Assembly: GCA_013812995.1 (NCBI GenBank)
Contig: JACCSL010000856.1
Span: 1-11,912 of the forward strand
From: Ardenticatenales bacterium
GTDB lineage: Bacteria > Chloroflexota > Anaerolineae > Ardenticatenales > Ardenticatenaceae
Direction: 5' to 3'
Length of the DNA stretch: 11,912 bases
Each line of letters begins with the position of its first letter. The stretch's first letter is position 1. The notes beneath the pieces are model-generated. The model did no database searches and was not told where the DNA came from. It saw nothing but the letters and a program-made list of their open reading frames with translations. Positions 6,903 through 11,912 of the stretch are shown piece after piece. Position numbers and translations under genes: made by a program.

Positions 6903-7865
6903 TTAGGGGATAATCACTCGAATATCGCAGGGTGGAGGAAAATTGCCCGTCTCATCTACCACTGTCAGGCGCAGGGTCCAGATGCCTGAAGCAAGGCCGC
7001 TGGCCGCCCAGCTCGCCAAAAACCCATTCTGGACCGGCTGGCGAACGACATCGCCGATCACGGAAAATGAGCCGGGGCTGCCGCCCTGCCCAAATTCTAC
7101 CTTGTAGAACTGGAAGCGGTCAATGTCTGCTGTCCCAACGATAGAAACATTGCCGCTCACGACCTGTCCATGCGACGGCGAAGTAAGTCGGACACCCGGT
7201 GTGGTGCAGCTCGCGGCGGGCACCGGGGGCGTGGTCGGCTCAGGGGGGCGCGTGGGGATGGGCGTCGCGGGAATAGAGGTAGCCGTGAACGTCGGCGGGA
7301 AAGTGGGAAAGCGTGTGGCAGTCGGTGCAAAGGTCGCCGTAGGAGCAAACGTGGCTGTGGCCGCGACAGTTGCGGTCGACTCCGGCGGGGCCGTGGGTGC
7401 TGGCGTCGCGGTTGCCTCTGGCGTCGCGGTTGGTTCTACAGAAGGCGTGAGTTCCGTAGAACTCGCTGTGGGAGCGGGGGGGGGCAGCTCAATGGTCGCT
7501 GTTACTTCCACCGTTGCTACAGGGGTCTCAGGCGGTGCGGCCCCAATGGCGGGCGAGGTGGGTGTGACCGTGGGAGGCTCCTCTACCACTACGCCTCCCT
7601 GCGGGCTCTCTGAGGTGGGCAGCAGGATGCGGTCAATGTAGAAGGTGGTGGCGAAAATAGCGAACAGAATGGTAAAGATAACCAGAGAGTCGCGCAGCAT
7701 GGCGCTGGCCTCTTCCCGCTCGATGGGAAAGGGGTTATAGCGCCGGATACGATTGGCCTCCCGAGCACGAAAGAAGTAGAGCAGCATGCCCACAAGGCTG
7801 GCGGCATAGAAGCCATGCGGATAGGTATCGACGAAGAGCAGGGCGCTTTTCAGGAAATCTTCCAT
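6903..7865 (-). CDS. Two-TM protein with long Thr/Pro-rich stalk and C-terminal beta domain
   Basis: A 320-residue membrane protein without a known function. Hydrophobic segments at about 18-32 and 60-78 are separated by a basic loop (RAREANRIRRYNPFPIEREE), which by the positive-inside rule is cytoplasmic, so both ends would face outside. Residues about 98-218 are a low-complexity stalk of Thr, Pro, Ala and Val with a near-exact duplication (TATFAPTATFAPTAT, about 170-184). Residues 220-320 form a compact domain starting CTTPGVRLTSPSHGQVVSGN and containing VSIVGTADIDRFQFYKVEFG and GIWTLRLTVVDETG, an Ig-like/beta-sandwich pattern seen in surface proteins; C220 and C313 could form a disulfide. 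It is first in the probable operon with the M48 protease, receiver and maf, behind a near-consensus promoter. The stalk may be glycosylated (inference). Confidence 0.85.
   Translation of the reverse strand: MEDFLKSALLFVDTYPHGFYAASLVGMLLYFFRAREANRIRRYNPFPIEREEASAMLRDSLVIFTILFAIFATTFYIDRILLPTSESPQGGVVVEEPPTVTPTSPAIGAAPPETPVATVEVTATIELPPPAPTASSTELTPSVEPTATPEATATPAPTAPPESTATVAATATFAPTATFAPTATRFPTFPPTFTATSIPATPIPTRPPEPTTPPVPAASCTTPGVRLTSPSHGQVVSGNVSIVGTADIDRFQFYKVEFGQGGSPGSFSVIGDVVRQPVQNGFLASWAASGLASGIWTLRLTVVDETGNFPPPCDIRVIIP
7401..7432. repeat. Direct repeat inside the Thr/Pro-rich stalk
   Basis: The 14-base string tggcgtcgcggttg occurs at 7401-7414 and again at 7419-7432 (period 18 bases). On the coding (minus) strand it encodes the Ala-Thr-Pro repeats of the stalk. 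The stalk is therefore expanding or contracting at the DNA level in multiples of three, typical of such linkers. Confidence 0.7.
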
Positions 7866-7961
7866 TGAATGAGGGCTCTCTCTGCCCCTGGAGGCCGTGC
7901 AACAGGAGGAGGGTGGGGTGAATTCAGGATGGTCCTACGGGGACTATCCGAGGAATAGCGC

Positions 7962-7990
7962 ATTCTAGCTCGCCTAGGCGGGGCTGTCAA
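7962..7990 (-). promoter_or_regulatory. Near-consensus sigma-70 promoter of the minus-strand operon, with spacer palindrome
   Basis: On the minus strand TTGACA (7990-7985) is followed after exactly 17 bases by TAGAAT (7967-7962), 97 bases upstream of the Thr/Pro-rich gene's ATG. The spacer contains the perfect palindrome CGCCTAGGCG (7971-7980), a possible repressor-binding site placed where it would block RNA polymerase. The match is five or six of six bases in both boxes. Confidence 0.75.
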
Positions 7991-8070
7991 AGGAGTCTGT
8001 GAACTTTGCCACCAGCGAACAGCCAAAATCATCTTTTTAACACTAATCTAAAGTTTATTGAATTATGGGG

Positions 8071-8099
8071 TTGACAATGTTTAATAATTTTACTATATT
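8071..8099 (+). promoter_or_regulatory. Near-consensus sigma-70 promoter of the DUF2089 cluster
   Basis: TTGACA (8071-8076), a 17-base AT-rich spacer and TATATT (8094-8099) form an excellent sigma-70-type promoter. The expected transcript start is near 8106, giving a leader of about 29 bases that contains only the ribosome binding site ggagga (8121-8126). It is divergent from the promoter at 7962-7990, so 7866-8134 is a bidirectional control region. About 80 bases lie between the two -35 boxes, with no clear inverted repeat. Confidence 0.82.
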
Positions 8100-8134
8100 A
8101 TACATACAGTTCAATCTTATGGAGGACTACCTGA

Positions 8135-8554
8135 ATGAATCGACTTCCCACATCCTGTCCGTTCTGTGAGGGCGAGTTGAGCGTCGAGAGTCTGCACTGC
8201 CGCCAGTGCGACACAACCATCACCGGGCATTTTTCGCCGGGCCCCCTTGGCGAGTTCGAGGAAGATCAGCTTCCCGTTCTGCGCCGCTTCGCCCGGCTCA
8301 ATGCAGAGCAGCTTCGCTTTCTGGAAGCCTTCGTGCGCTGCGAGGGCAAGCTCAATCGTCTCCAGGAAGAGATTGGTCTCTCCTACCCCACGCTGCGCTC
8401 GCGGCTGGATGACCTGGTGCGGGATCTGGGCTTTACCCCGCGCGAGGAGGAGCAGAGCCAGGCCGTCGACCGACGCCAGGTGTTGGCTGACCTTCAATCC
8501 GGCAAGATCTCGGCCACGGAGGCGGCCCGCCTGCTACGGGAGTCCCGCCCCTAG
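8135..8554 (+). CDS. DUF2089-family zinc-ribbon/HTH protein with C-terminal SHOCT-like module
   Basis: A 139-residue protein of the DUF2089 family, likely a transcription regulator. The N-terminus is a zinc ribbon (C8xxC11 and C22xxC25, read as SCPFCEGEL...LHCRQCDTTI). Residues about 54-95 (RLNAEQLRFLEAFVRCEGKL...LSYPTLRSRLDDLV) are a helix-turn-helix-like region that aligns with the family core. Residues 112-136 (DRRQVLADLQSGKISATEAARLL) are a SHOCT-like helical module that reappears in the next two genes. The start has a good Shine-Dalgarno (ggagga, 8121-8126) 8 bases upstream. It is first in the cluster, 50 bases before the next gene. DUF2089 genes are known neighbours of LiaX/YvlB-type genes in Firmicutes. 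Regulation of its own cluster is an inference. Confidence 0.9.
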   Translation: MNRLPTSCPFCEGELSVESLHCRQCDTTITGHFSPGPLGEFEEDQLPVLRRFARLNAEQLRFLEAFVRCEGKLNRLQEEIGLSYPTLRSRLDDLVRDLGFTPREEEQSQAVDRRQVLADLQSGKISATEAARLLRESRP

Positions 8555-8604
8555 CTGTCATACTCGATATCCCATTCGACCATTCAAACAAGGAGTCGTA
8601 GACG

Positions 8605-9015
8605 ATGAAAGAAGAACGATTGCAGATTCTGCGCATGATTCAAGATGGCACCATAACGCCCGAGGATGGGGCCAAGTTGCTCGCGGCGCTGACCGAGGGG
8701 CGCGGCGGCATCCCGCCGGTGCCGCCGATGCCGCACATGCCGCCCGGCCCTGGTGCCCTGTTCAACCCCTTCCAGGAGACGCCAATCTCGAACCGCCGCT
8801 GGCTGCGCATCCGCGTGACGGACACCACCAACGAGCGTGTGCGCGTCAATGTGACCATCCCTATCGGTCTGCTGGATTGGGGGCTCAAGATGGCTCAGAT
8901 GAGCGGTGTCAACCTCGCCGCGATTCGCGAGGCCATTCATGGCGGGGCCGAGGGCAAAATCCTGGAAGTGGACGAGAGTGAGTCCGGCGACCGTGTAGAA
9001 ATCTTTGTGGAGTAA
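8605..9015 (+). CDS. Small LiaX/YvlB-like protein with N-terminal SHOCT-like module
   Basis: A 136-residue protein. Residues 1-32 (MKEERLQILRMIQDGTITPE..., ending LLAALTEG) are a SHOCT-like module; residues 33-60 are a Pro/Met-rich linker (PPVPPMPHMPPGPG); residues 64-136 form a compact domain with RRWLRIRVTDT, RVRVNVTIPIGLLDWGLKM, IREAIHGGAEGKILEVDE and the terminal GDRVEIFVE. This domain is recurrent next to DUF2089 and LiaX/YvlB-like genes in other bacteria; its biochemical role is not known to me. There is no signal peptide or membrane segment. The Shine-Dalgarno aaggag (8590-8595) is 9 bases before the ATG. Only 8 bases separate its stop from the next start, indicating one transcript. 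Confidence 0.88.
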   Translation: MKEERLQILRMIQDGTITPEDGAKLLAALTEGRGGIPPVPPMPHMPPGPGALFNPFQETPISNRRWLRIRVTDTTNERVRVNVTIPIGLLDWGLKMAQMSGVNLAAIREAIHGGAEGKILEVDESESGDRVEIFVE

Positions 9016-9023
9016 GGAAACTC

Positions 9024-10364
9024 ATGACAACAATACTGAACAATCTGGAAGTGGCGGAGCGTGTTACCCTGGAACTCTCCGGTGGTGATGTGGTGGTAAA
9101 AGCAGCAGAGGGCGCCGCCCGACTCATCGGGAAAGCCAAAGTAGAGCAGCGCGAGGGCGAAACGGTGATCCGCGCAAAAGACGATGTGGTTCTCACCCTG
9201 CCTGGCCGCGTGACTCTCACCTTGCGGGGCCGCACCAATGACGTGGCGTTGAACGGCCTGGGGGAGGTGCTTCTGGCCAATGGCTGTGGCGGCGATCTGT
9301 CCGCGAGCCATATTCGCGTGCTGCGCTCGGAGGGAGAGCTGACCGGCGATGTCGCGCTGCGACAGATCAGCGAGGATGTGACGCTGGGGCAAATCTATGG
9401 GGACCTGGTTATCAGCCACGGCGCGGGGATCACCCTGGCGCAGGTTCACGGGGATATCACGCTGCGCCATGTGGGCAGCGTCCAACTCAATCAGGTGCAT
9501 AGTGATCTTACCATCACGCAGGCGGCTTCCGTGCAGATAGCTATGGTCTCCGGCGATGTGCGCCTGGATGCCATTGCGGGGGCCATTGTCGTCCAGCAGG
9601 TTGACGGCGACCTTATCGTTCATCAGCCTGGTTCCTCGCTGGTGGCCCCTGCCGTGGCCGGGGATGTGCGCCTTGCGGGAACGCTGAAGGGCAACACGGA
9701 GTATCTCATCAAGGCCGATGGGGATGTCGAGCTACGGGTGGATGGCAACGCGCATTTCACCTTTCGCTCGGTGGATGGAGAGCTTCACCTGGGCGAGGGA
9801 CTGGAGCAGGAGCAGGGCGAGGATGGCACCATCCACGTCTACATGGGGCAGCGCGAGGGTGCCGCGCAGGTCACCATCGAGGCAGGGGGGGATGTTTCCA
9901 TCGACTTCCTTGAGCGCGAGCGCGAGCACCGACGCGGCCATCGCAAGCATTGGTCGGGCGACTTCCACTTCGAGGGTCCAGGGGTGCGCGTCCATGTGGA
10001 CCCCGAGATTCGCCAGGCGATGGAGCAGGCGCGAGAAGAGGTCAAGCGCGCCCAATACGAGGTCAAAGAGGAGCTCAAGCGCGCCAAGCAGCACATCCGC
10101 GAGGAGATGAAGCACGCCTTCCGTGACGCCGATACGCATGGTATGGCCGGAGCCGCCATCGGCGAGATCATTCGCGGCAGCCTCGGCGAACTTCTGACGG
10201 CGCTGCGCCCCGCGCCGCCTGCACCCCAGGCCCCCGCGCGCCCATCCGCGCCGCCCGCGCCCACGCCGCCCTCCAGCGAGGAGATCAAGCTGATCCTCAG
10301 CATGGTCCAGGAGGGCAAGATCACCCCCGAAGAGGCCGAACAGCTCATCCGCGCAATGGAGTAA
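9024..10364 (+). CDS. Beta-solenoid repeat protein with coiled coil and C-terminal SHOCT-like module
   Basis: A 446-residue protein, broadly similar to DUF4097/LiaX-type beta-repeat proteins. Residues about 90-258 consist of consecutive 17-20-residue units opening with Gly/Ser-Asp/Glu-hydrophobic (for example GDLVISHGAGITLAQVH at 126-142 and GDITLRHVGSVQLNQVH at 143-159), the pattern of a beta-solenoid with one coil per unit. Residues about 296-310 are Arg/His-rich (REREHRRGHRKHW); 327-366 form a charged coiled coil; 396-416 are a Pro/Ala linker; 418-445 (EEIKLILSMVQEGKITPEEA...) are a SHOCT-like module. There is no signal peptide or TM, so a cytoplasmic, possibly polymerising or membrane-associated protein is likely. 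In LiaX/YvlB the module is N-terminal; here it is C-terminal. The Shine-Dalgarno taagga (9013-9018) decides the start. A terminator follows at once. Confidence 0.88.
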   Translation: MTTILNNLEVAERVTLELSGGDVVVKAAEGAARLIGKAKVEQREGETVIRAKDDVVLTLPGRVTLTLRGRTNDVALNGLGEVLLANGCGGDLSASHIRVLRSEGELTGDVALRQISEDVTLGQIYGDLVISHGAGITLAQVHGDITLRHVGSVQLNQVHSDLTITQAASVQIAMVSGDVRLDAIAGAIVVQQVDGDLIVHQPGSSLVAPAVAGDVRLAGTLKGNTEYLIKADGDVELRVDGNAHFTFRSVDGELHLGEGLEQEQGEDGTIHVYMGQREGAAQVTIEAGGDVSIDFLEREREHRRGHRKHWSGDFHFEGPGVRVHVDPEIRQAMEQAREEVKRAQYEVKEELKRAKQHIREEMKHAFRDADTHGMAGAAIGEIIRGSLGELLTALRPAPPAPQAPARPSAPPAPTPPSSEEIKLILSMVQEGKITPEEAEQLIRAME

Positions 10365-10378
10365 TCGGTTAATTCAAT

Positions 10379-10413
10379 AAAAAGCCGCTGCCAGTCGTTG
10401 TCAGCGGCTTTTT
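10379..10413 (+). terminator. Intrinsic terminator of the DUF2089 cluster
   Basis: aaaaagccgctg (10379-10390) pairs perfectly with cagcggcttttt (10402-10413) around an 11-base loop, and the T-run continues (ttttttattt). It begins 14 bases after the stop of the solenoid-repeat gene. The A-run on the left arm means it could also act on the opposite strand. Confidence 0.9.
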
Positions 10414-10445
10414 TATTTCTCTCGCTCAGCTCCCTAGGACAAACA

Positions 10446-10473
10446 AAAAGCAGCCCGCTTGGGGCGGGCCGCT
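10446..10473 (-). terminator. Intrinsic terminator of the zinc-ribbon membrane gene
   Basis: Read on the minus strand, a 9-base stem with one mismatch (arms 10473-10465 and 10459-10451) closes a 5-base loop and is followed by TTTTT (10450-10446). It lies 33 bases beyond the stop of the minus-strand gene ending at 10507 and faces the terminator at 10379-10413. Confidence 0.82.
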
Positions 10474-10506
10474 CTCTGAGTTCCGCTGACAAAGGCCGCT
10501 GCTACG

Positions 10507-10935
10507 CTACGTTCCGCAGTAGGGGCAGATGTTCCAATCAAGCTTCATCATACGGGTACAGTTGGTGCAACGATTTTTCAGACGGGTGGAGCAGTTGGGG
10601 CAGAGCAAAAAATCGTCCTCCACCGACTCGTGGCAGGCCGGGCACACGTTGCGCTCCTCGATCTCTTGGAGCAGTGCCTCCTCCTCCAGCGAGCGCTCGT
10701 ACTGCTCGGCCAGCGTCTCGCGGGGGCGCAGCAGCAGATAGAGCAGCATACCCGCAAAGGGCAGCAGGAGGACCAGCAGGAGCGCGAGAAGCACCGCAAA
10801 GATGTCGCGGGTGCGCGCCCGAATGTCACGGAACACCCAGATTGCCGTGCTCAACCAAAGCGCGAGCCCAAAGGCCCCTAAAAAGACGAGTGCCGCCCGG
10901 AGAGCGGTCCCTAGCTGTTCGACAATAGCGTCCAT
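10507..10935 (-). CDS. Two-TM protein with C-terminal double zinc ribbon
   Basis: From the ATG at 10935 this is a 142-residue protein. TM segments lie at about 13-34 and 46-69, with a short basic turn between (RDIRARTRD). A charged segment PRETLAEQYERSLEEEALLQEIEER (71-95) follows, then four Cys pairs: C98xxC101, C112xxC115, C123xxC126, C137xxC140, i.e. two tandem zinc ribbons ending CPYCGT. Both zinc ribbons should lie in the cytoplasm. I have seen this architecture chiefly in Chloroflexota; its function is not known to me. The frame is open further upstream to an ATG at 11052, but a good promoter (11040-11012) lies inside that stretch and the added 39 residues look unnatural, so 10935 is the better start. 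The Shine-Dalgarno (AAGGGA) is 11 bases upstream, which is rather far. Confidence 0.85.
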   Translation of the reverse strand: MDAIVEQLGTALRAALVFLGAFGLALWLSTAIWVFRDIRARTRDIFAVLLALLLVLLLPFAGMLLYLLLRPRETLAEQYERSLEEEALLQEIEERNVCPACHESVEDDFLLCPNCSTRLKNRCTNCTRMMKLDWNICPYCGT

Positions 10936-11011
10936 AACCAGCAGAATCCCTTGTAGTGCTTTTTTCTTGATGAGGATAATAGGCCCACCAGCGGGGGGGC
11001 AAACGGGCGGC

Positions 11012-11040
11012 AGTATATCACCGCTATCAGGCAATGTCAT
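11012..11040 (-). promoter_or_regulatory. Promoter of the zinc-ribbon membrane gene
   Basis: On the minus strand ATGACA (11040-11035), 17 bases, then TATACT (11017-11012): five of six consensus matches in each box with ideal spacing. A transcript starting near 11005 would have a leader of about 70 bases and could not include the upstream ATG at 11052, which supports the start at 10935. Confidence 0.7.
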
Positions 11041-11065
11041 ATTATCCCCCAACCCGCCGATGCTT

Positions 11066-11094
11066 TTGGTATCGCCCCCACGCTGCGTTATACT
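11066..11094 (+). promoter_or_regulatory. Possible promoter toward lepA
   Basis: TTGGTA (11066-11071), 17 bases, TATACT (11089-11094). The -10 box is good, the -35 box moderate. It is back to back with the minus promoter at 11012-11040. A transcript from here would cross the HTH remnant and the stem-loop before reaching lepA, giving a leader of more than 350 bases. Confidence 0.45.
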
Positions 11095-11126
11095 TCAACA
11101 ATGCCATCGTCCCAGGAAAACCCCCG

Positions 11127-11420
11127 TTGAGCCGACCCACGCTAACCGAGGCCATCCTCCGCGATCTCTATGAGGGTCAGTAGCTCTCTGCCGCTGAAAT
11201 TGCAGCGCCGTTTGGCTACACACGGCCAACGATCTACGCAAAGATGAAGCAATGGGGCATCCCAGTGGGGCCAAAATCGGAGGCAATGCGGCTCCGCAAA
11301 TCTGGAGGCTCCCAACTGCGACCTCCAGATTTCAGAGGAGGAGCTGCGTCCTCTCTATGTGGGGTTGGGATGGATAACCGGTGACAGGATATGGAAAAAG
11401 TGCGCCTGAACATCGAAGAG
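11127..11420 (+). pseudogene. Decayed helix-turn-helix gene
   Basis: From a possible TTG start at 11127 the frame reads LTEAILRDLYEGQ, then an in-frame TAG (11181-11183), then LSAAEIAAPFGYTRPTIYAK and MKQWGIPVGPKSEAMRLR. This is the pattern of short HTH repeats (LYxxxGLSxxEIAxxFGxxRxTIYxxxKxxGIP) found in some DNA-binding and endonuclease-associated proteins. About 30 codons later a second, similar unit opens in another frame ([18 protein letters not shown], from 11329) and soon ends at a TGA. A stop, a frameshift and truncated units argue for a dead remnant of a multi-repeat protein. No downstream domain is left. An intact short gene starting after the TAG is unlikely, since no good start or ribosome binding site follows it. 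Confidence 0.5.
11298..11332. repeat. Stem-loop upstream of lepA
   Basis: aaatctggagg (11298-11308) and cctccagattt (11322-11332) pair perfectly over 11 bases around a 13-base loop. No T-run follows on either strand, so it is a poor intrinsic terminator. The right arm carries cctcc, which could alternatively pair with aggagg at 11336-11341. It sits at the frame break of the HTH remnant and 127 bases before lepA. Confidence 0.55.
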
Positions 11421-11458
11421 CGAAACAGACGCTACCCAACAAGAGGTTGGACCGACAA

Positions 11459-11912
11459 ATGACGGATACACCACAGTCAAAGATTCGAAATTTCTCGATT
11501 ATTGCCCACGTCGATCATGGGAAAAGTACGCTGGCCGACCGCCTGCTATCGAAGACAGGCACCATCACTGCTCGCGACATGAAGGAACAGGTTCTCGATA
11601 ATATGGACCTGGAGCGCGAGAAGGGCGTCACCATCAAGGCCAGCGCGGTACGCCTCAAATACACAGCTAATGACAACGAAACTTATCAATTAAATATGAT
11701 TGACACCCCTGGACACATTGACTTCAGTGAGGAGGTCGAGCGCGCCCTTCAATCTTGTGAGGGAGTCATTCTGGTGGTGGATGCCGCTCAGGGGGTGCAG
11801 GCGCAAACGCTCGCCAATCTCTATCTTGCGGTGGAGCACAATCTCGAAATTATCCCCGTTCTTAACAAAATCGATCTGCCCAGCGCCCAGCCCGATCTGG
11901 TTGCCGAGGAGA
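11459..11912 (+). CDS. lepA: Elongation factor 4 (LepA), N-terminal part
   Basis: The first 151 residues of the ribosome-associated GTPase LepA/EF-4, cut by the right edge. The G1 motif AHVDHGKST is at 16-24, G2 Thr58 in GVTIK, G3 DTPGH at 82-86 and G4 NKID at 136-139. [28 protein letters not shown] distinguishes LepA from TypA/BipA and EF-G; the segment [15 protein letters not shown] departs slightly from the usual DFSYEVSRSLAACEG. LepA acts on the ribosome during initiation or elongation, by back-translocation or relief of stalled complexes. The ATG at 11459 gives the canonical short N-terminus; a GTG at 11381 is in frame but adds non-native residues. The Shine-Dalgarno (agagg, 11442-11446) is weak and 12 bases away. 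Confidence 0.95.
   Translation, partial: MTDTPQSKIRNFSIIAHVDHGKSTLADRLLSKTGTITARDMKEQVLDNMDLEREKGVTIKASAVRLKYTANDNETYQLNMIDTPGHIDFSEEVERALQSCEGVILVVDAAQGVQAQTLANLYLAVEHNLEIIPVLNKIDLPSAQPDLVAEE

Noticed and set aside
7123..7641. Long Val/Gly/Ala-rich frame on the plus strand (and a Gly/Arg-rich one at 7170-7613)
   Set aside because: It is the antisense shadow of the Thr/Pro-rich stalk: repeated ACN/CCN codons read backwards give Val, Gly and Arg. The minus-strand gene has TM segments, a folded domain and operon context.
8247..8981. 244-codon plus-strand frame across the DUF2089 and LiaX-like genes
   Set aside because: It overlaps two recognisable, well-initiated genes in another frame, and its product is Arg/Pro/Ser-rich noise.
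9839..10492. Minus-strand frame over the end of the solenoid gene and its terminator
   Set aside because: It crosses an intrinsic terminator, has no ribosome binding site, and its Ser/Arg-rich product is the shadow of the coiled-coil and Pro/Ala linker.
11459..11912. TypA/BipA or EF-G as identity of the right-hand GTPase
   Set aside because: The NKID context ([26 protein letters not shown]) and the spacing of motifs match LepA; TypA and EF-G differ in this region.

Overview
The window looks like chromosomal DNA of a free-living, GC-rich bacterium, most likely a member of the Chloroflexota. That placement is an inference from protein style: a Thr/Pro-rich membrane protein with a C-terminal beta domain, a two-TM protein with a double zinc ribbon and a ring of acidic residues before it, a Maf protein with an extended C-terminus, and a DUF2089/SHOCT-like gene cluster. 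I could not test it with a search. There is no rRNA, tRNA, CRISPR array or intact transposon.

Layout. (1) 1-250, minus: N-terminus of an SLC13-type transporter, cut by the window edge. (2) 251-456: divergent spacer with a short GTAAAAC-type tandem repeat. (3) 457-1131, plus: alpha/beta-hydrolase esterase, converging with zero spacing on (4) 1132-1764, minus: a UPF0046/MPPED-type metallophosphoesterase. (5) 1765-2106: non-coding stretch with an operator-like inverted repeat and a striking chain of three abutting hairpins (1847-1954). (6) 2107-2865, plus: an AT-rich orphan gene for a membrane-anchored Cys-pair protein, unlike its neighbours in base composition. (7) 2908-4635, plus: adenine deaminase (ade), whose 3' end overlaps by 29 bases the convergent (8) maf gene, 4607-5269. 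Maf is the last gene of a probable minus-strand operon read from a near-consensus promoter at 7962-7990: Thr/Pro-rich membrane protein (6903-7865), Ste24-type M48 protease (5711-6871), a degenerate receiver protein (5266-5706) and Maf, with gaps of 31 and 4 bases and one ATGA overlap.

(9) 8071-10413, plus: a self-contained three-gene unit with its own near-consensus promoter and intrinsic terminator. It encodes a DUF2089 zinc-ribbon/HTH protein, a small LiaX/YvlB-like protein and a 446-residue protein with a 17-18-residue beta-solenoid repeat and a coiled coil. All three carry one copy of the same ~28-residue SHOCT-like helical module, at a different end in different genes. This is the most interesting part of the window: it resembles a split and rearranged version of the LiaX/YvlB envelope-stress family of Firmicutes. 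(10) 10507-10935, minus: a two-TM double-zinc-ribbon protein with its own promoter and terminator. (11) 10936-11458: two back-to-back promoters, a decayed HTH gene and a stem-loop, leading into (12) lepA (EF-4), from 11459 to the right edge.

Functionally the window mixes housekeeping genes (purine salvage by Ade, nucleotide-pool or division control by Maf, translation by LepA) with likely envelope genes (M48 protease, Thr/Pro-rich surface protein, LiaX-like cluster, zinc-ribbon membrane proteins).
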